Made by a program: the position numbers and the translations under genes. Below the pieces are notes generated by a model. It had not been told where the DNA came from. It did no database searches and saw nothing but the letters and a program-made list of their open reading frames with translations. From assembly GCF_016653315.1 (NCBI RefSeq), contig NZ_NHSH01000040.1, forward strand, positions 153,203 to 217,202: a stretch of DNA of 64,000 nucleotides, read 5' to 3'. Source of the stretch: Halochromatium roseum (GTDB lineage Bacteria; Pseudomonadota; Gammaproteobacteria; Chromatiales; Chromatiaceae). Position 1 is the first letter of the stretch. Every line of letters starts with the position of its first letter. Shown in pieces: positions 32,919 to 40,847 of this stretch.

Positions 32919-33488
32919 CTAGCGATCGCTCTTGGTGATGACGACGCGGCGTTGCTCGACCGAGAATGGGCTGTAGTTCGAGAGCAACTCGCGTTTGCCT
33001 CGGCTCTGCGCCGGCGCAAGTAGGTCCCGTGGATAACCCTCGGCGATGAAATAGTTGCGCACAGCGGTCGCGCGGCGCATGCCAAGCGCCATGTTGTAGG
33101 CGTCCGAGCCCCTGGCATCGGTATGGCCGACGATGGTGATATATTCTTGCTCCGGCGAGCGCTTCACCTTGTCGATGTAGCTATCAATGGTCGCCAGCAC
33201 CGAGCGATTCACCACGGTATCTGGAACCACGTACCTGTCGAACTCGAACAGCAGCTTGACCGTGAGTTGTTCGGGCACCCGCGCTGCACCGCATTCTGGT
33301 AGACGCTTGCTGTTTGGGTCTTCCCAGCAATCGCCAAACTCTGGCTCCGGTCCCCAATAGCTTGAGGAGACCGGCGTTGGTGAGTCTTCCGCGGTACCGC
33401 TTGAGAATCCCGCGAAGCTGGCGCTGGCAAAGACCAGCATGCTGCAGACAACGAAGGCGGCAATGACTGAGGTGACAAAGACCTTCAT
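32919..33488 (-). CDS. OmpA-family periplasmic/outer membrane protein (copy 1)
   Basis: A 189-aa protein with a signal peptide (MKVFVTSVIAAFVVCSMLVF, cleavage near ASFA). The C-terminal OmpA-like peptidoglycan-binding domain spans ~75-185: TVKLLFEFDRYVVPD, ITIVGHTDARGSDAYNMALG, MRRATAVRNYFIAEG and SVEQRRVVI. The diaminopimelate-binding Asp and Arg positions of the family (HTDARGS and RR) are present. The ~50-residue linker before it has two cysteines (GDCWEDPN, PECGAA). It lacks a beta-barrel, so it is a soluble periplasmic or surface protein. It is a tandem paralogue of the gene at 33633-34226, separated from it by a terminator, and 64 bp from convergent roxA. Confidence 0.9.
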   Translation of the reverse strand: MKVFVTSVIAAFVVCSMLVFASASFAGFSSGTAEDSPTPVSSSYWGPEPEFGDCWEDPNSKRLPECGAARVPEQLTVKLLFEFDRYVVPDTVVNRSVLATIDSYIDKVKRSPEQEYITIVGHTDARGSDAYNMALGMRRATAVRNYFIAEGYPRDLLAPAQSRGKRELLSNYSPFSVEQRRVVITKSDR

Positions 33489-33510
33489 GGGAGTGCGGCC
33501 GATGGAGCGC

Positions 33511-33544
33511 AAAAAAGAAGCCGGTTAGACCATGCTAACCGGCT
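33511..33544 (-). terminator. Rho-independent terminator between the two OmpA-like genes
   Basis: A perfect 10-bp stem, AGCCGGTTAG (33519-33528) pairing with CTAACCGGCT (33535-33544), with a 6-base loop. On the minus strand the stem is followed by TTCTTTTTT (33518-33511). It would end transcription of the OmpA-like gene at 33633-34226 and insulate the next one. Confidence 0.88.
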
Positions 33545-33632
33545 GTTCATCTCTGCCCAAGGCGAAGTTTGCAAGAGCAGGCTCGACATTCTGCGCGGTC
33601 GAGCCGTAGCTTCCGCAATGAGAGGCGAGCGG

Positions 33633-34226
33633 TTATTGGTCGACCTTGGTGATCACAACGCGGCGCTGCTCGACCGAGAACGGGCTGTACTGCGGCAGCA
33701 GGTCGCGCTTGCCGAGGCTCTCGGCGGGGGCCAGCAGGCGTGCTGGGTAACCTTCGGCAATGAAGTAGCTGCGAACCGCCTCCGCACGACGCATGCCAAG
33801 CGCCATGTTGTAAGCGTCCGAGCCTTTGGCGTCGGTGTGGCCGACGATGGTCACGTATTCTTCGACTGGCGTACCCTGAATCTTGGCAATGTAATCATCG
33901 ATCACGGCGAGTTCCTCGCGATTTACCACGGTCTCTGGCACCTGGTACTTGTCGAACTCGAACAGCAGCTTCACAGTGATCTCAGCTGGCACGATGATTT
34001 CGCGCTCGCAAGGCGGCAGGTTATTCGGGCCGTCAGGATAGGCGCTCTGCCAGCATTCGCCATAGCTGGTTGCCCACAGCTGACCGTCTGGGAAGTTCTT
34101 GCCGCCTGCTGCGTACCAGTAGGACTCTTCAAGATCTTGGGCGACAGCGGTGCTGCCGATAAACAGAGCTGCGGCTGCAGTGCAGGCGACCGCCGCGGCG
34201 CGGAACGATTTCGTGGTGATGAACAT
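33633..34226 (-). CDS. OmpA-family periplasmic/outer membrane protein (copy 2)
   Basis: A 197-aa protein, about 65% similar by eye to the adjacent copy. It has a signal peptide (MFITTKSFRAAAVACTAAAALFIG, AVAQ cleavage) and the OmpA domain with TVKLLFEFDKYQVPE, VTIVGHTDAKGSDAYNMALG, MRRAEAVRSYFIAEG and SVEQRRVVITK. The two linker cysteines are conserved (GECWQSAYP, PPCER). Family members anchor to peptidoglycan. The ATG at 34226 has GGAGCC upstream on the minus strand. Transcription should stop at the terminator at 33511-33544, so the two paralogues are separate units. Confidence 0.9.
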   Translation of the reverse strand: MFITTKSFRAAAVACTAAAALFIGSTAVAQDLEESYWYAAGGKNFPDGQLWATSYGECWQSAYPDGPNNLPPCEREIIVPAEITVKLLFEFDKYQVPETVVNREELAVIDDYIAKIQGTPVEEYVTIVGHTDAKGSDAYNMALGMRRAEAVRSYFIAEGYPARLLAPAESLGKRDLLPQYSPFSVEQRRVVITKVDQ

Positions 34227-34582
34227 CAGTGGCTCCTATCGAAAGTTTGAGGTGCAGACTCGAGAACGGCCTTAGGAAATTTCAGCAGCTGGCGATGATC
34301 TTGCGTCGACGAATCAACTGCTGCCGTGGAACAATGATAGCGCGTTGTCGGTAAAATGAAACAGGAAAAGCGAAAAAACCGCAGTCATGAGCCAACTATA
34401 CCATAGTAGTGCAGCTTGAACACTAGCTTACCGTCTAGTTGTGGATCTGCAACATCTGTATCAAAGGTCGCGAACTTGCTGCTGTTACTGGTCCTCGGGT
34501 TCGCACTGCTTCGAGCTTCCGGCGGAGGTCGGTTGCGTTGGTTCACCATGAAAGTGCTTCGGTTCACCACTCAGGAGTTGTC
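34227..34582. other. Divergent intergenic region between OmpA-like gene and SMUG1
   Basis: About 356 bp containing the promoters of two divergent genes. The part at 34330-34440 is AT-richer, as expected for promoters, but I cannot place elements with confidence. CAGGAG at 34572 is the Shine-Dalgarno of the SMUG1 gene. No other gene is visible. Confidence 0.35.
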
Positions 34583-35305
34583 ATGAGCCTGGATGATGCC
34601 GCGCAGAGGCTTGCTGCCGAGGTCTCCGCGCTGTCTTTCGCGGCGCCTGTCGCATTAGTCTATAACCCGCTCTGCTATGCCTGGGATGCGCATGCGGCTT
34701 ACCTTGAACGCTATGGTGCGGGCCGTCGCTCGTTCTTACTGCTGGGGATGAACCCAGGCCCGTTCGGCATGGCCCAGACCGGCGTCCCTTTTGGTGATGT
34801 GGAGATGGTGCGCGATTGGCTCGGTATCGAGGCACCGGTGGCGGTACCGCCAGCACAGCATCCAAAGCGCCCAGTGCTCGGTTTCCAATGTCCGCGCCGG
34901 GAGGTCAGCGGTCAGCGTCTCTGGGGCTGGGCGCGGGCGCGTTTCGGGACGCCCGAGCGTTTCTTCGCGCAGTTCTTCGTCGCCAACTATTGTCCGTTGG
35001 TGTTCATGACCGAGACCGGGCGCAATCTGACGCCTGACGCCTTGCCTGCCGACGAACAAGCGCCGTTGTTTGCGGCCTGTGATCAGGCGCTCAGGGCGAC
35101 GGTCGACCTGCTGGAGCCTGAATGTCTGGTGGGTATCGGTCGCTTCGCCGAGGATCGGGCACGCGCAGCGTTGGCCGGACATGATGTGAAGATCGGCCGC
35201 ATCCTGCATCCGAGTCCGGCCAGTCCGGCTGCGAATCGGGATTGGGTAGGCCAGGCCGAGCGAGGTTTGTCGCGGCTTGGCATCCCGCTGCCAGGCAGCT
35301 ATTGA
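34583..35305 (+). CDS. SMUG1-type single-strand-selective uracil-DNA glycosylase
   Basis: A 240-aa member of the uracil-DNA glycosylase superfamily, SMUG1 branch. The catalytic loop LLGMNPGPFGMAQTGVPFGD (G-M-N-P-G-P-(F/W)-G-M) lies at ~50-70 and the leucine/histidine intercalation loop ILHPSPASPAANRDW at ~210-224. SMUG1 enzymes remove uracil and 5-hydroxymethyluracil from DNA during base-excision repair. ATG 34583 follows CAGGAG with good spacing and gives the family start. SMUG1 in bacteria is scattered, so the gene may have been acquired. Confidence 0.9.
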   Translation: MSLDDAAQRLAAEVSALSFAAPVALVYNPLCYAWDAHAAYLERYGAGRRSFLLLGMNPGPFGMAQTGVPFGDVEMVRDWLGIEAPVAVPPAQHPKRPVLGFQCPRREVSGQRLWGWARARFGTPERFFAQFFVANYCPLVFMTETGRNLTPDALPADEQAPLFAACDQALRATVDLLEPECLVGIGRFAEDRARAALAGHDVKIGRILHPSPASPAANRDWVGQAERGLSRLGIPLPGSY

Positions 35306-35392
35306 GACCATCATCTACTTGCCGCTCGGAGTTCAAGAACCCGCATGGATGGACAGCGCATGGGGGGTGACTCGGGCCTGAGCGCAATGACT

Positions 35393-35414
35393 GTTAGCGG
35401 GGATTGCCATGCTT
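35393..35414 (+). promoter_or_regulatory. Conserved 22-bp element upstream of AAA-nuclease gene 1
   Basis: The 22 bases starting GTTAGCGG and ending GCTT (35393-35414) match elements at 39063-39084 and 40780-40801 with three changes, although the sequence around them differs. The element ends 37 bp before the start codon. The TGCCATGCT part could act as an extended -10 sequence. Confidence 0.5.
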
Positions 35415-35451
35415 CAGCCCTTGGGATCGCTGAGTGGTGAACTGTTTGACG

Positions 35452-37026
35452 ATGCGCTTTTTCAATACCGAGGGGCCGGTGCGGACCGATCTGCATTACC
35501 TACTGCCACCGCTCCAGCGCTGGGATCTGGACGAGGTGCAGGCGCTGATCGAACAGCAGAAGTACTTCCTGCTCCACGCCCCGCGTCAGACCGGCAAGAC
35601 CTCCTGCTTGCTGGCGTTGATGGCGCATCTGAACCAGGATGGCCGTTACCAAGCAGTGTATGCGAATCTCGAAGGGGCGCAGACCGCGCGCGAGGATGTC
35701 GCCCGCGGCATGCGCACGATCTGCGGTACCATCGAGGCCGCCGCCCGTCTCTATCTCGGTGATGAGCGTCTTCACGACTGGACCGAACGTGCCTGGCAAG
35801 CGCGTGGCATCGATGGCGTGCTCACTGGCTTGCTCGAAGCCTGGAGCGCCAACAGCCAGACCCCCGTGGTGCTGCTACTCGACGAGGTCGACGCACTGAT
35901 CGGCGACACCCTTGTCGCCCTGCTGCGCCAACTACGCGCCGGCTATTCGCAGCGTCCGCAAGCCTTCCCCAACACGGTCATCCTGTGCGGCGTGCGCGAT
36001 CTGCGCGACTATCGCATCCATGCCCGCTCCGAGGCGGCGCCGATCACCGGCGGCAGCGCCTTCAACATCAAGGCTGAGTCCTTGCGCTTGGGCGATTTCT
36101 CCGAGGCGGACACGCGGACCTTGCTGCAAGAACATACCCAAGAGACCGGTCAGGTCTTCACCCCGGAGGCGCTGCAGCAGGTCTGGACGCTCACCCAAGG
36201 TCAGCCCTGGCTGGTCAACGCACTGGCCTATCAGGCCTGTTTCCGCTCCCGCGAGGGACGCGATCGCACCCGGCCGATCGACGCGGCGATGATCGAGGCG
36301 GCCAAGGAGCGTCTGATCCTCAATCGCGTCACCCATCTCGATCAGCTCGCCGACAAGCTGCGCGAGGAGCGGGTACGGCGCATCATCGAACCGATGCTGG
36401 CGGGCGAGTCGCTCGACAACGTGCCCTTGGACGATCGCGACTATCTGGTCGATCTCGGCCTGCTGCGCCGTGCGGCTGGCGGTGGCTTGGTGATCGCCAA
36501 TCCGATCTATCGCGAAGTCTTGCCGCGCATGTTGGCGCTCGGCCCGCAGGATTCCCTGCCCCAGATCAACCCAACCTGGCTCGATGAGCGGGGCCAGCTC
36601 GACCCACAGCGGCTGCTCGCCGCCTTCCTCGACTTCTGGCGTCAGCACGGCGAGCCGCTGCTGAAAAGCGCCCCCTATCATGAGGTCGCCCCGCATCTGG
36701 TGCTGATGGCCTTTCTGCACCGGGTAGTCAACGGCGGTGGCAGCTTAGAGCGCGAGTACGCCATCGGCGCCGGACGCATGGATCTGTGCCTGCGCCATGG
36801 CGCGGTCTCGCTCGGCATCGAGCTGAAGGTCTGGCGTGATGGGCGTCCCGATCCGCTCGCGCAAGGGCTCGAGCAGCTCGATGGCTATCTGGCCGGATTG
36901 GGGCTTAAAAGCGGCTGGCTGGTGCTCTTCGATCGCCGCAGTGGACAGCCGCCGATCGAGGAGCGCACCCGCGTTGACGAGGCTGTCAGCCCAGGTGGGC
37001 GATGCATTCAGGTGATCAGGGCCTGA
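35452..37026 (+). CDS. AAA ATPase with C-terminal PD-(D/E)XK nuclease-like domain (copy 1)
   Basis: A 524-aa protein. The N-terminal AAA-type ATPase has Walker A HAPRQTGKTSCLLAL (~36-50), Walker B VVLLLDEVDALIGD (~140-153) and arginine-rich sensor regions (ILCGVRDLRDYRIHARSE). A winged-helix-like middle follows, then a PD-(D/E)XK-type core at ~440-475: GAGRMDLCL and LGIELKVWRDGRPDPLAQ (D...ExK), with QLDGYLAGLGL. This is the layout of the AAA_ATPase-like/PDDEXK family found in many copies in some proteobacteria and cyanobacteria; function is unproven, possibly defence or mobile. The start MRFFNTEGPV is shared by three paralogues. Residues ~76-150 differ from the other two copies. Confidence 0.8.
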   Translation: MRFFNTEGPVRTDLHYLLPPLQRWDLDEVQALIEQQKYFLLHAPRQTGKTSCLLALMAHLNQDGRYQAVYANLEGAQTAREDVARGMRTICGTIEAAARLYLGDERLHDWTERAWQARGIDGVLTGLLEAWSANSQTPVVLLLDEVDALIGDTLVALLRQLRAGYSQRPQAFPNTVILCGVRDLRDYRIHARSEAAPITGGSAFNIKAESLRLGDFSEADTRTLLQEHTQETGQVFTPEALQQVWTLTQGQPWLVNALAYQACFRSREGRDRTRPIDAAMIEAAKERLILNRVTHLDQLADKLREERVRRIIEPMLAGESLDNVPLDDRDYLVDLGLLRRAAGGGLVIANPIYREVLPRMLALGPQDSLPQINPTWLDERGQLDPQRLLAAFLDFWRQHGEPLLKSAPYHEVAPHLVLMAFLHRVVNGGGSLEREYAIGAGRMDLCLRHGAVSLGIELKVWRDGRPDPLAQGLEQLDGYLAGLGLKSGWLVLFDRRSGQPPIEERTRVDEAVSPGGRCIQVIRA

Positions 37027-37040
37027 GCCCGGTGCCCAAG

Positions 37041-37088
37041 TCACCAAGGCAACCAGAGCACCAGGGCACCGGGGCACCAGGGCACCGA
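37041..37088. repeat. Short 8-bp tandem repeat (GGCACCAG) after AAA gene 1
   Basis: Five to six imperfect head-to-tail copies of GGCACCAG/GGCACCGG lie in the gap between the two AAA genes. The array is a simple low-complexity tract, possibly variable between strains. No function is inferred. Confidence 0.7.
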
Positions 37089-37177
37089 GTGACCTATCCA
37101 GTCCAAGTGCAATGGCCAAACCGTCGATCCGCCGGCTATCCTGAGCAGATGGCATCCGAATCAGAGAACGCCCGCAG

Positions 37178-38989
37178 ATGACCCGCCTCTGCTTCCCTTA
37201 CGGCATCGCCAACTTCCGCGCTATTCACGACGACGGCGCGCTCTACATCGACCGCACCGACCGCATCGCGACCATGGAGCGCATCGGTCGGCAGCTCCTG
37301 CTGCTGCGCCCGCGTCGCTTCGGCAAGTCGTTGTGGCTGTCGACGCTCGAGCACTACTACGATCTCGCCCGTGCCGACGAATTCGAGACGCTGTTTGGCC
37401 ATCTGGCCATCGGTCGAGCGCCGACCGTGCGACGCAATCGCTACTTCATCATGAAGTGGAACTTCTCCACGGTGGATCCCATGGGCGATGCCGAGGCCAT
37501 TCGGGGGGCGCTCTACCGGCATATCAATGGGCGAATCGCCACGCTGGTGTCGCGTTATGCTGATCGCTTGCCGCAGCCGGTCGAGATCCAGGGCGATGCC
37601 TTGGCCTCTTTCCAGTCCCTGCTCGCCGCCGTGGGTAAGAGCCCGCATCCCCTTTACTTGCTGATCGACGAGTACGACAACTTCGCCAACGAGGTGCTGG
37701 TCAGCCGCGATCGCGGCGAGGAGCGCTACAACGCCCTCGTTGGTGGTGAGGGCGCCATCAAGACGGTCTTCAAGGCGGTCAAGGATGCTGCTGAAGGCGG
37801 CGCGCTCGACCGGGTCTTCATCACCGGGGTCTCACCAGTGGTGCTGGCGGATATCACCAGCGGCTACAACGTCGCCAAGGACATCACGCTCGAACCCGAG
37901 CTGGCGGATCTGTGCGGCTTTCATGAGTCTGAAATCGCGGTCGTCCTTGATCAAATCATCGCCGAGTGCGGACTGCCCGCCGCACAAGCCAAAGAAGCGC
38001 TTGACCTGATGCGGGCGTTTTACAACGGCTATAACTTCTCCTTAACACCTGAGGGCGGGCAAATCTATAACCCCACGCTCGCGCTCTATTTCTTTGAGCA
38101 TCTGGCCGGGTCTTGCCGCTACCCAGAAGAGATGCTCGACAACAATCTGGCGATGGATCGCAACCGCATCGACTATATCGCCCAACTCCCCCATGGCCAA
38201 TCCGTGGTGACCGCGGCCCTGGATCGCGGTGATCCGCTCAGGGTCGAGAAGCTGGAACGGCGCTTTGGCGTCGAGCGCATGCTGCGCGCGCCCCAGACCG
38301 AGCGCTTCCTCGCCTCGCTGCTGTATTTCTTTGGCGTCCTGACCTATGGCGGGCACGGACGCTTGCGGCAATTGCAACTGGTGATCCCCAACCTGGTGGT
38401 GCGCAAACTCTATGTCGAGCGCATTCAGGAGTCGCTGCTGCCGGGTTTTCATCTCGACCGCGAACGCCGCGCGGTCTGCAACGGCCTCTATGCCGAGGGC
38501 GAGATCGGGCCTGTTTGTGAATTCATTGAGCAGCGTTTTCTGCCGGTCTTCGACAATCGCGATCTGCGCTGGTCGAACGAGCTGGTGGTCAAGACCGCCT
38601 TTCTCGTCACGCTGTTCGATGATCTGGGCTACATCATGGACTCAGAAACCGCCATCGGACGCGGTTACTGTGATCTGTCGATGATCGTGCGACCGGATGC
38701 GCGCCCCTATGGCTTTCTCGATCATCTGATTGAGTTCAAGCACCTAAAGCTTGCCGACCTGCCCGGCCTCGACAGCGAGACGCTGGCCAAGCTGCCGATC
38801 GAGCAACTGCGTGCGCGCCCAGAGATCGCCAGCCGACTCGCCGAGGCCAACGCCCAACTGGCGGTCTATCGCGAGCGGCTGCAGGCCATCTATGGCGCAG
38901 CGCTCAAGCTGCAGACCCATGCCGTAGTCTGTATCGGACTGTTGCGCTTCGTTTGGGCATCGGTGCCTGGGCGAGCAACCGCGTCCTGA
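37178..38989 (+). CDS. AAA-ATPase-like protein with C-terminal PD-(D/E)XK nuclease domain (DUF1703 type)
   Basis: A 603-aa protein of the AAA-ATPase_like/PDDEXK_9 group. The start FPYGIANFRAI..YIDRTD is diagnostic, followed by LLLRPRRFGKSLWLSTLEHYY (Walker A, ~40-60) and LYLLIDEYDNF (Walker B, ~158). FITGVSPVVLADITSGYNV and FYNGYNFS..YNPTLALYFF are further family blocks. The C-terminal nuclease-like part includes GRGYCDLSMIVR and HLIEFKHLKLADL (D...ExK). It shares architecture but little sequence with the neighbouring 524-aa trio. These families are highly duplicated in some genomes, and a defence or recombination role is suspected but not shown. ATG at 37178. Confidence 0.82.
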   Translation: MTRLCFPYGIANFRAIHDDGALYIDRTDRIATMERIGRQLLLLRPRRFGKSLWLSTLEHYYDLARADEFETLFGHLAIGRAPTVRRNRYFIMKWNFSTVDPMGDAEAIRGALYRHINGRIATLVSRYADRLPQPVEIQGDALASFQSLLAAVGKSPHPLYLLIDEYDNFANEVLVSRDRGEERYNALVGGEGAIKTVFKAVKDAAEGGALDRVFITGVSPVVLADITSGYNVAKDITLEPELADLCGFHESEIAVVLDQIIAECGLPAAQAKEALDLMRAFYNGYNFSLTPEGGQIYNPTLALYFFEHLAGSCRYPEEMLDNNLAMDRNRIDYIAQLPHGQSVVTAALDRGDPLRVEKLERRFGVERMLRAPQTERFLASLLYFFGVLTYGGHGRLRQLQLVIPNLVVRKLYVERIQESLLPGFHLDRERRAVCNGLYAEGEIGPVCEFIEQRFLPVFDNRDLRWSNELVVKTAFLVTLFDDLGYIMDSETAIGRGYCDLSMIVRPDARPYGFLDHLIEFKHLKLADLPGLDSETLAKLPIEQLRARPEIASRLAEANAQLAVYRERLQAIYGAALKLQTHAVVCIGLLRFVWASVPGRATAS

Positions 38990-39062
38990 TCGGCTCGCGT
39001 CGCCGAGGCGCTCAGCCCGGATAGGCAGCCTGTTGAGGGACTTCGGCTCGGGCGCTACAACG

Positions 39063-39084
39063 GTTAGCGGGCACTGCTATGCTT
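39063..39084 (+). promoter_or_regulatory. Conserved 22-bp element upstream of AAA-nuclease gene 2
   Basis: GTTAGCGGGCACTGCTATGC plus TT, identical to the element at 40780-40801, 37 bp before the start of the second copy. TGCTATGCT resembles an extended -10 promoter element. It is part of a longer match that also includes the preceding GCTACRACG. Confidence 0.55.
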
Positions 39085-39121
39085 GAGCGCTCGACCGCGA
39101 TCAATCAGGTGCTAGGTGACG

Positions 39122-40696
39122 ATGCGTTTTTTTAATACCGAAGGGCCGGTGCGGGCCGATTTGCATTACCTGCTACCGCCGCTCCAGCGCTGGGATCTGG
39201 ACGAGGTGCTAGCGCTGATCGAGCAGAAGAAATACTTCCTGCTCCACGCCCCGCGCCAGACCGGCAAGACCTCCTGCTTGCTGGCGTTGATGGCGCATCT
39301 GAACCGCGAGGGGCGCTATCGAGCGGTCTACGCCAATCTGGAGGTAGCGCAGACCACCCGCGAGGATGTCGTCCGCGGCATGGCGGCCATCTGTAGCGTG
39401 CTGGGACGTTCGATTGCGTTTGACCTCGATGATCCGAGCATCGATGCTTGGAATCAGACCGTTGGATCGAACCTGGCCGCGGAAGATCGTCTGTTGCGGC
39501 TCTTGGCGACTTGGGCCAGCGCCGACGCGCGCCCGGCCGTGCTGTTGCTCGACGAGGTCGATGCGCTCGTCGGCGACACCCTCGTCGCCCTGCTACGCCA
39601 ACTGCGCGCCGGCTATTCGCAGCGTCCGCAAGCCTTCCCCAACACGGTCATCCTCTGCGGCGTGCGCGATCTGCGCGACTATCGCATCCATGCCCGCTCC
39701 GAGGCGGCGCCGATCACCGGCGGCAGCGCCTTCAACATCAAGGCTGAGTCCTTGCGCCTGGGCGATTTCTCCGAGGCGGACACGCGGACCTTGCTGCAAG
39801 AACATACCCAAGAGACCGGTCAGGTCTTCACGCCGGAGGCGCTGCAACGAGTCTGGACCCTGACCCAAGGTCAGCCCTGGCTGGTCAATGCGCTGGCCTA
39901 TCAGGCCTGTTTCCGCTCCCGCGAGGGACGCGATCGCACCCGGCCGATCGACGCGGCGATGATCGAGGCGGCCAAGGAGCATCTGATCCTCAATCGCGTC
40001 ACCCATCTCGATCAGCTTGCCGATAAGCTGCGCGAGGAGCGGGTGCGGCGCATCATTGAGCCGATGCTGGCCGGTGAGTCGCTGGAGCAACTGCCGCTCA
40101 GCGATCTTGAGTATCTGATCGATCTCGGGCTGCTGCGCCAGCGCGGTGGTGGTGGCATCGAGATCGCCAATCCGATCTACCGCGAGGTGTTGCCGCGCAC
40201 CTTGGCCTTGGTGCCTCAGGCCTCGCTACCCCAGATCAGCCCAACCTGGCTCAATGACCAAGGCCAGCTCGACCCGCCGCGACTGCTCACCGCCTTCCTC
40301 GCCTTCTGGCGCCAGCACGGCGAGCCGCTGCTGAAAAGCGCCCCCTATCATGAGATCGCCCCGCATCTGGTCCTGATGGCCTTTCTGCACCGAGTGGTCA
40401 ACGGCGGTGGCAGCTTAGAGCGCGAGTACGCCATCGGCGCCGGCCGCATGGATCTGTGCCTGCGCCATGGCGCGATCACGCTCGGCATTGAACTGAAGGT
40501 CTGGCGCGATGGGCGACCTGATCCGCTCGCGCAAGGGCTCGAGCAGCTCGATGGCTATCTGGCCGGATTGGGGCTGGATAGCGGCTGGCTGGTGCTCTTC
40601 GATCGTCGCAGCGGACAGCCGCCGATCGAGGAGCGCACCTGCGTTGACGAGGCACTTAGCCCAGATGGCCGTCGGATTCAGGTGATTCGGGCCTGA
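39122..40696 (+). CDS. AAA ATPase with C-terminal PD-(D/E)XK nuclease-like domain (copy 2)
   Basis: 524 aa, exactly the length of copies 1 and 3, and nearly identical to them outside residues ~76-150. Walker A is HAPRQTGKTSCLLAL, Walker B AVLLLDEVDALVGD, nuclease core GAGRMDLCL and LGIELKVWRDGR. In the variable window this copy reads EDVVRGMAAICSVLGRS and AFDLDDPSIDAWNQTV, unrelated in detail to the other copies. The region after it returns to near identity, including synonymous sites, which points to recent duplication or gene conversion with a swapped cassette. The start codon is the ATG of MRFFNTEGPV; a GTG two codons earlier is possible. Confidence 0.8.
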   Translation: MRFFNTEGPVRADLHYLLPPLQRWDLDEVLALIEQKKYFLLHAPRQTGKTSCLLALMAHLNREGRYRAVYANLEVAQTTREDVVRGMAAICSVLGRSIAFDLDDPSIDAWNQTVGSNLAAEDRLLRLLATWASADARPAVLLLDEVDALVGDTLVALLRQLRAGYSQRPQAFPNTVILCGVRDLRDYRIHARSEAAPITGGSAFNIKAESLRLGDFSEADTRTLLQEHTQETGQVFTPEALQRVWTLTQGQPWLVNALAYQACFRSREGRDRTRPIDAAMIEAAKEHLILNRVTHLDQLADKLREERVRRIIEPMLAGESLEQLPLSDLEYLIDLGLLRQRGGGGIEIANPIYREVLPRTLALVPQASLPQISPTWLNDQGQLDPPRLLTAFLAFWRQHGEPLLKSAPYHEIAPHLVLMAFLHRVVNGGGSLEREYAIGAGRMDLCLRHGAITLGIELKVWRDGRPDPLAQGLEQLDGYLAGLGLDSGWLVLFDRRSGQPPIEERTCVDEALSPDGRRIQVIRA

Positions 40697-40779
40697 TCGC
40701 GACGCTGGAGCGCGCCGGCCGAGCCGCTCAGTCTGGATAGGCAGCGCGTTTGGGTGCTTTGGCCCGGAGGGCTACGACG

Positions 40780-40801
40780 GTTAGCGGGCACTGCTATGCT
40801 T
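40780..40801 (+). promoter_or_regulatory. Conserved 22-bp element upstream of AAA-nuclease gene 3
   Basis: Identical to 39063-39084 over 22 bases and preceded by the same GCTACGACG block; it ends 46 bp before the start codon of copy 3. The shared flank shows that the duplicated unit includes promoter DNA. Confidence 0.55.
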
Positions 40802-40847
40802 GATCGTTCAGCAGCGTTCAGCAGCGATCAATGAGGGCACTAAGGCC

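Noticed and set aside
33511..33544. Attenuator or riboswitch before OmpA-like copy 1
   Set aside because: The hairpin with T-run lies upstream of that start but its position right after copy 2 and perfect stem fit a plain terminator.
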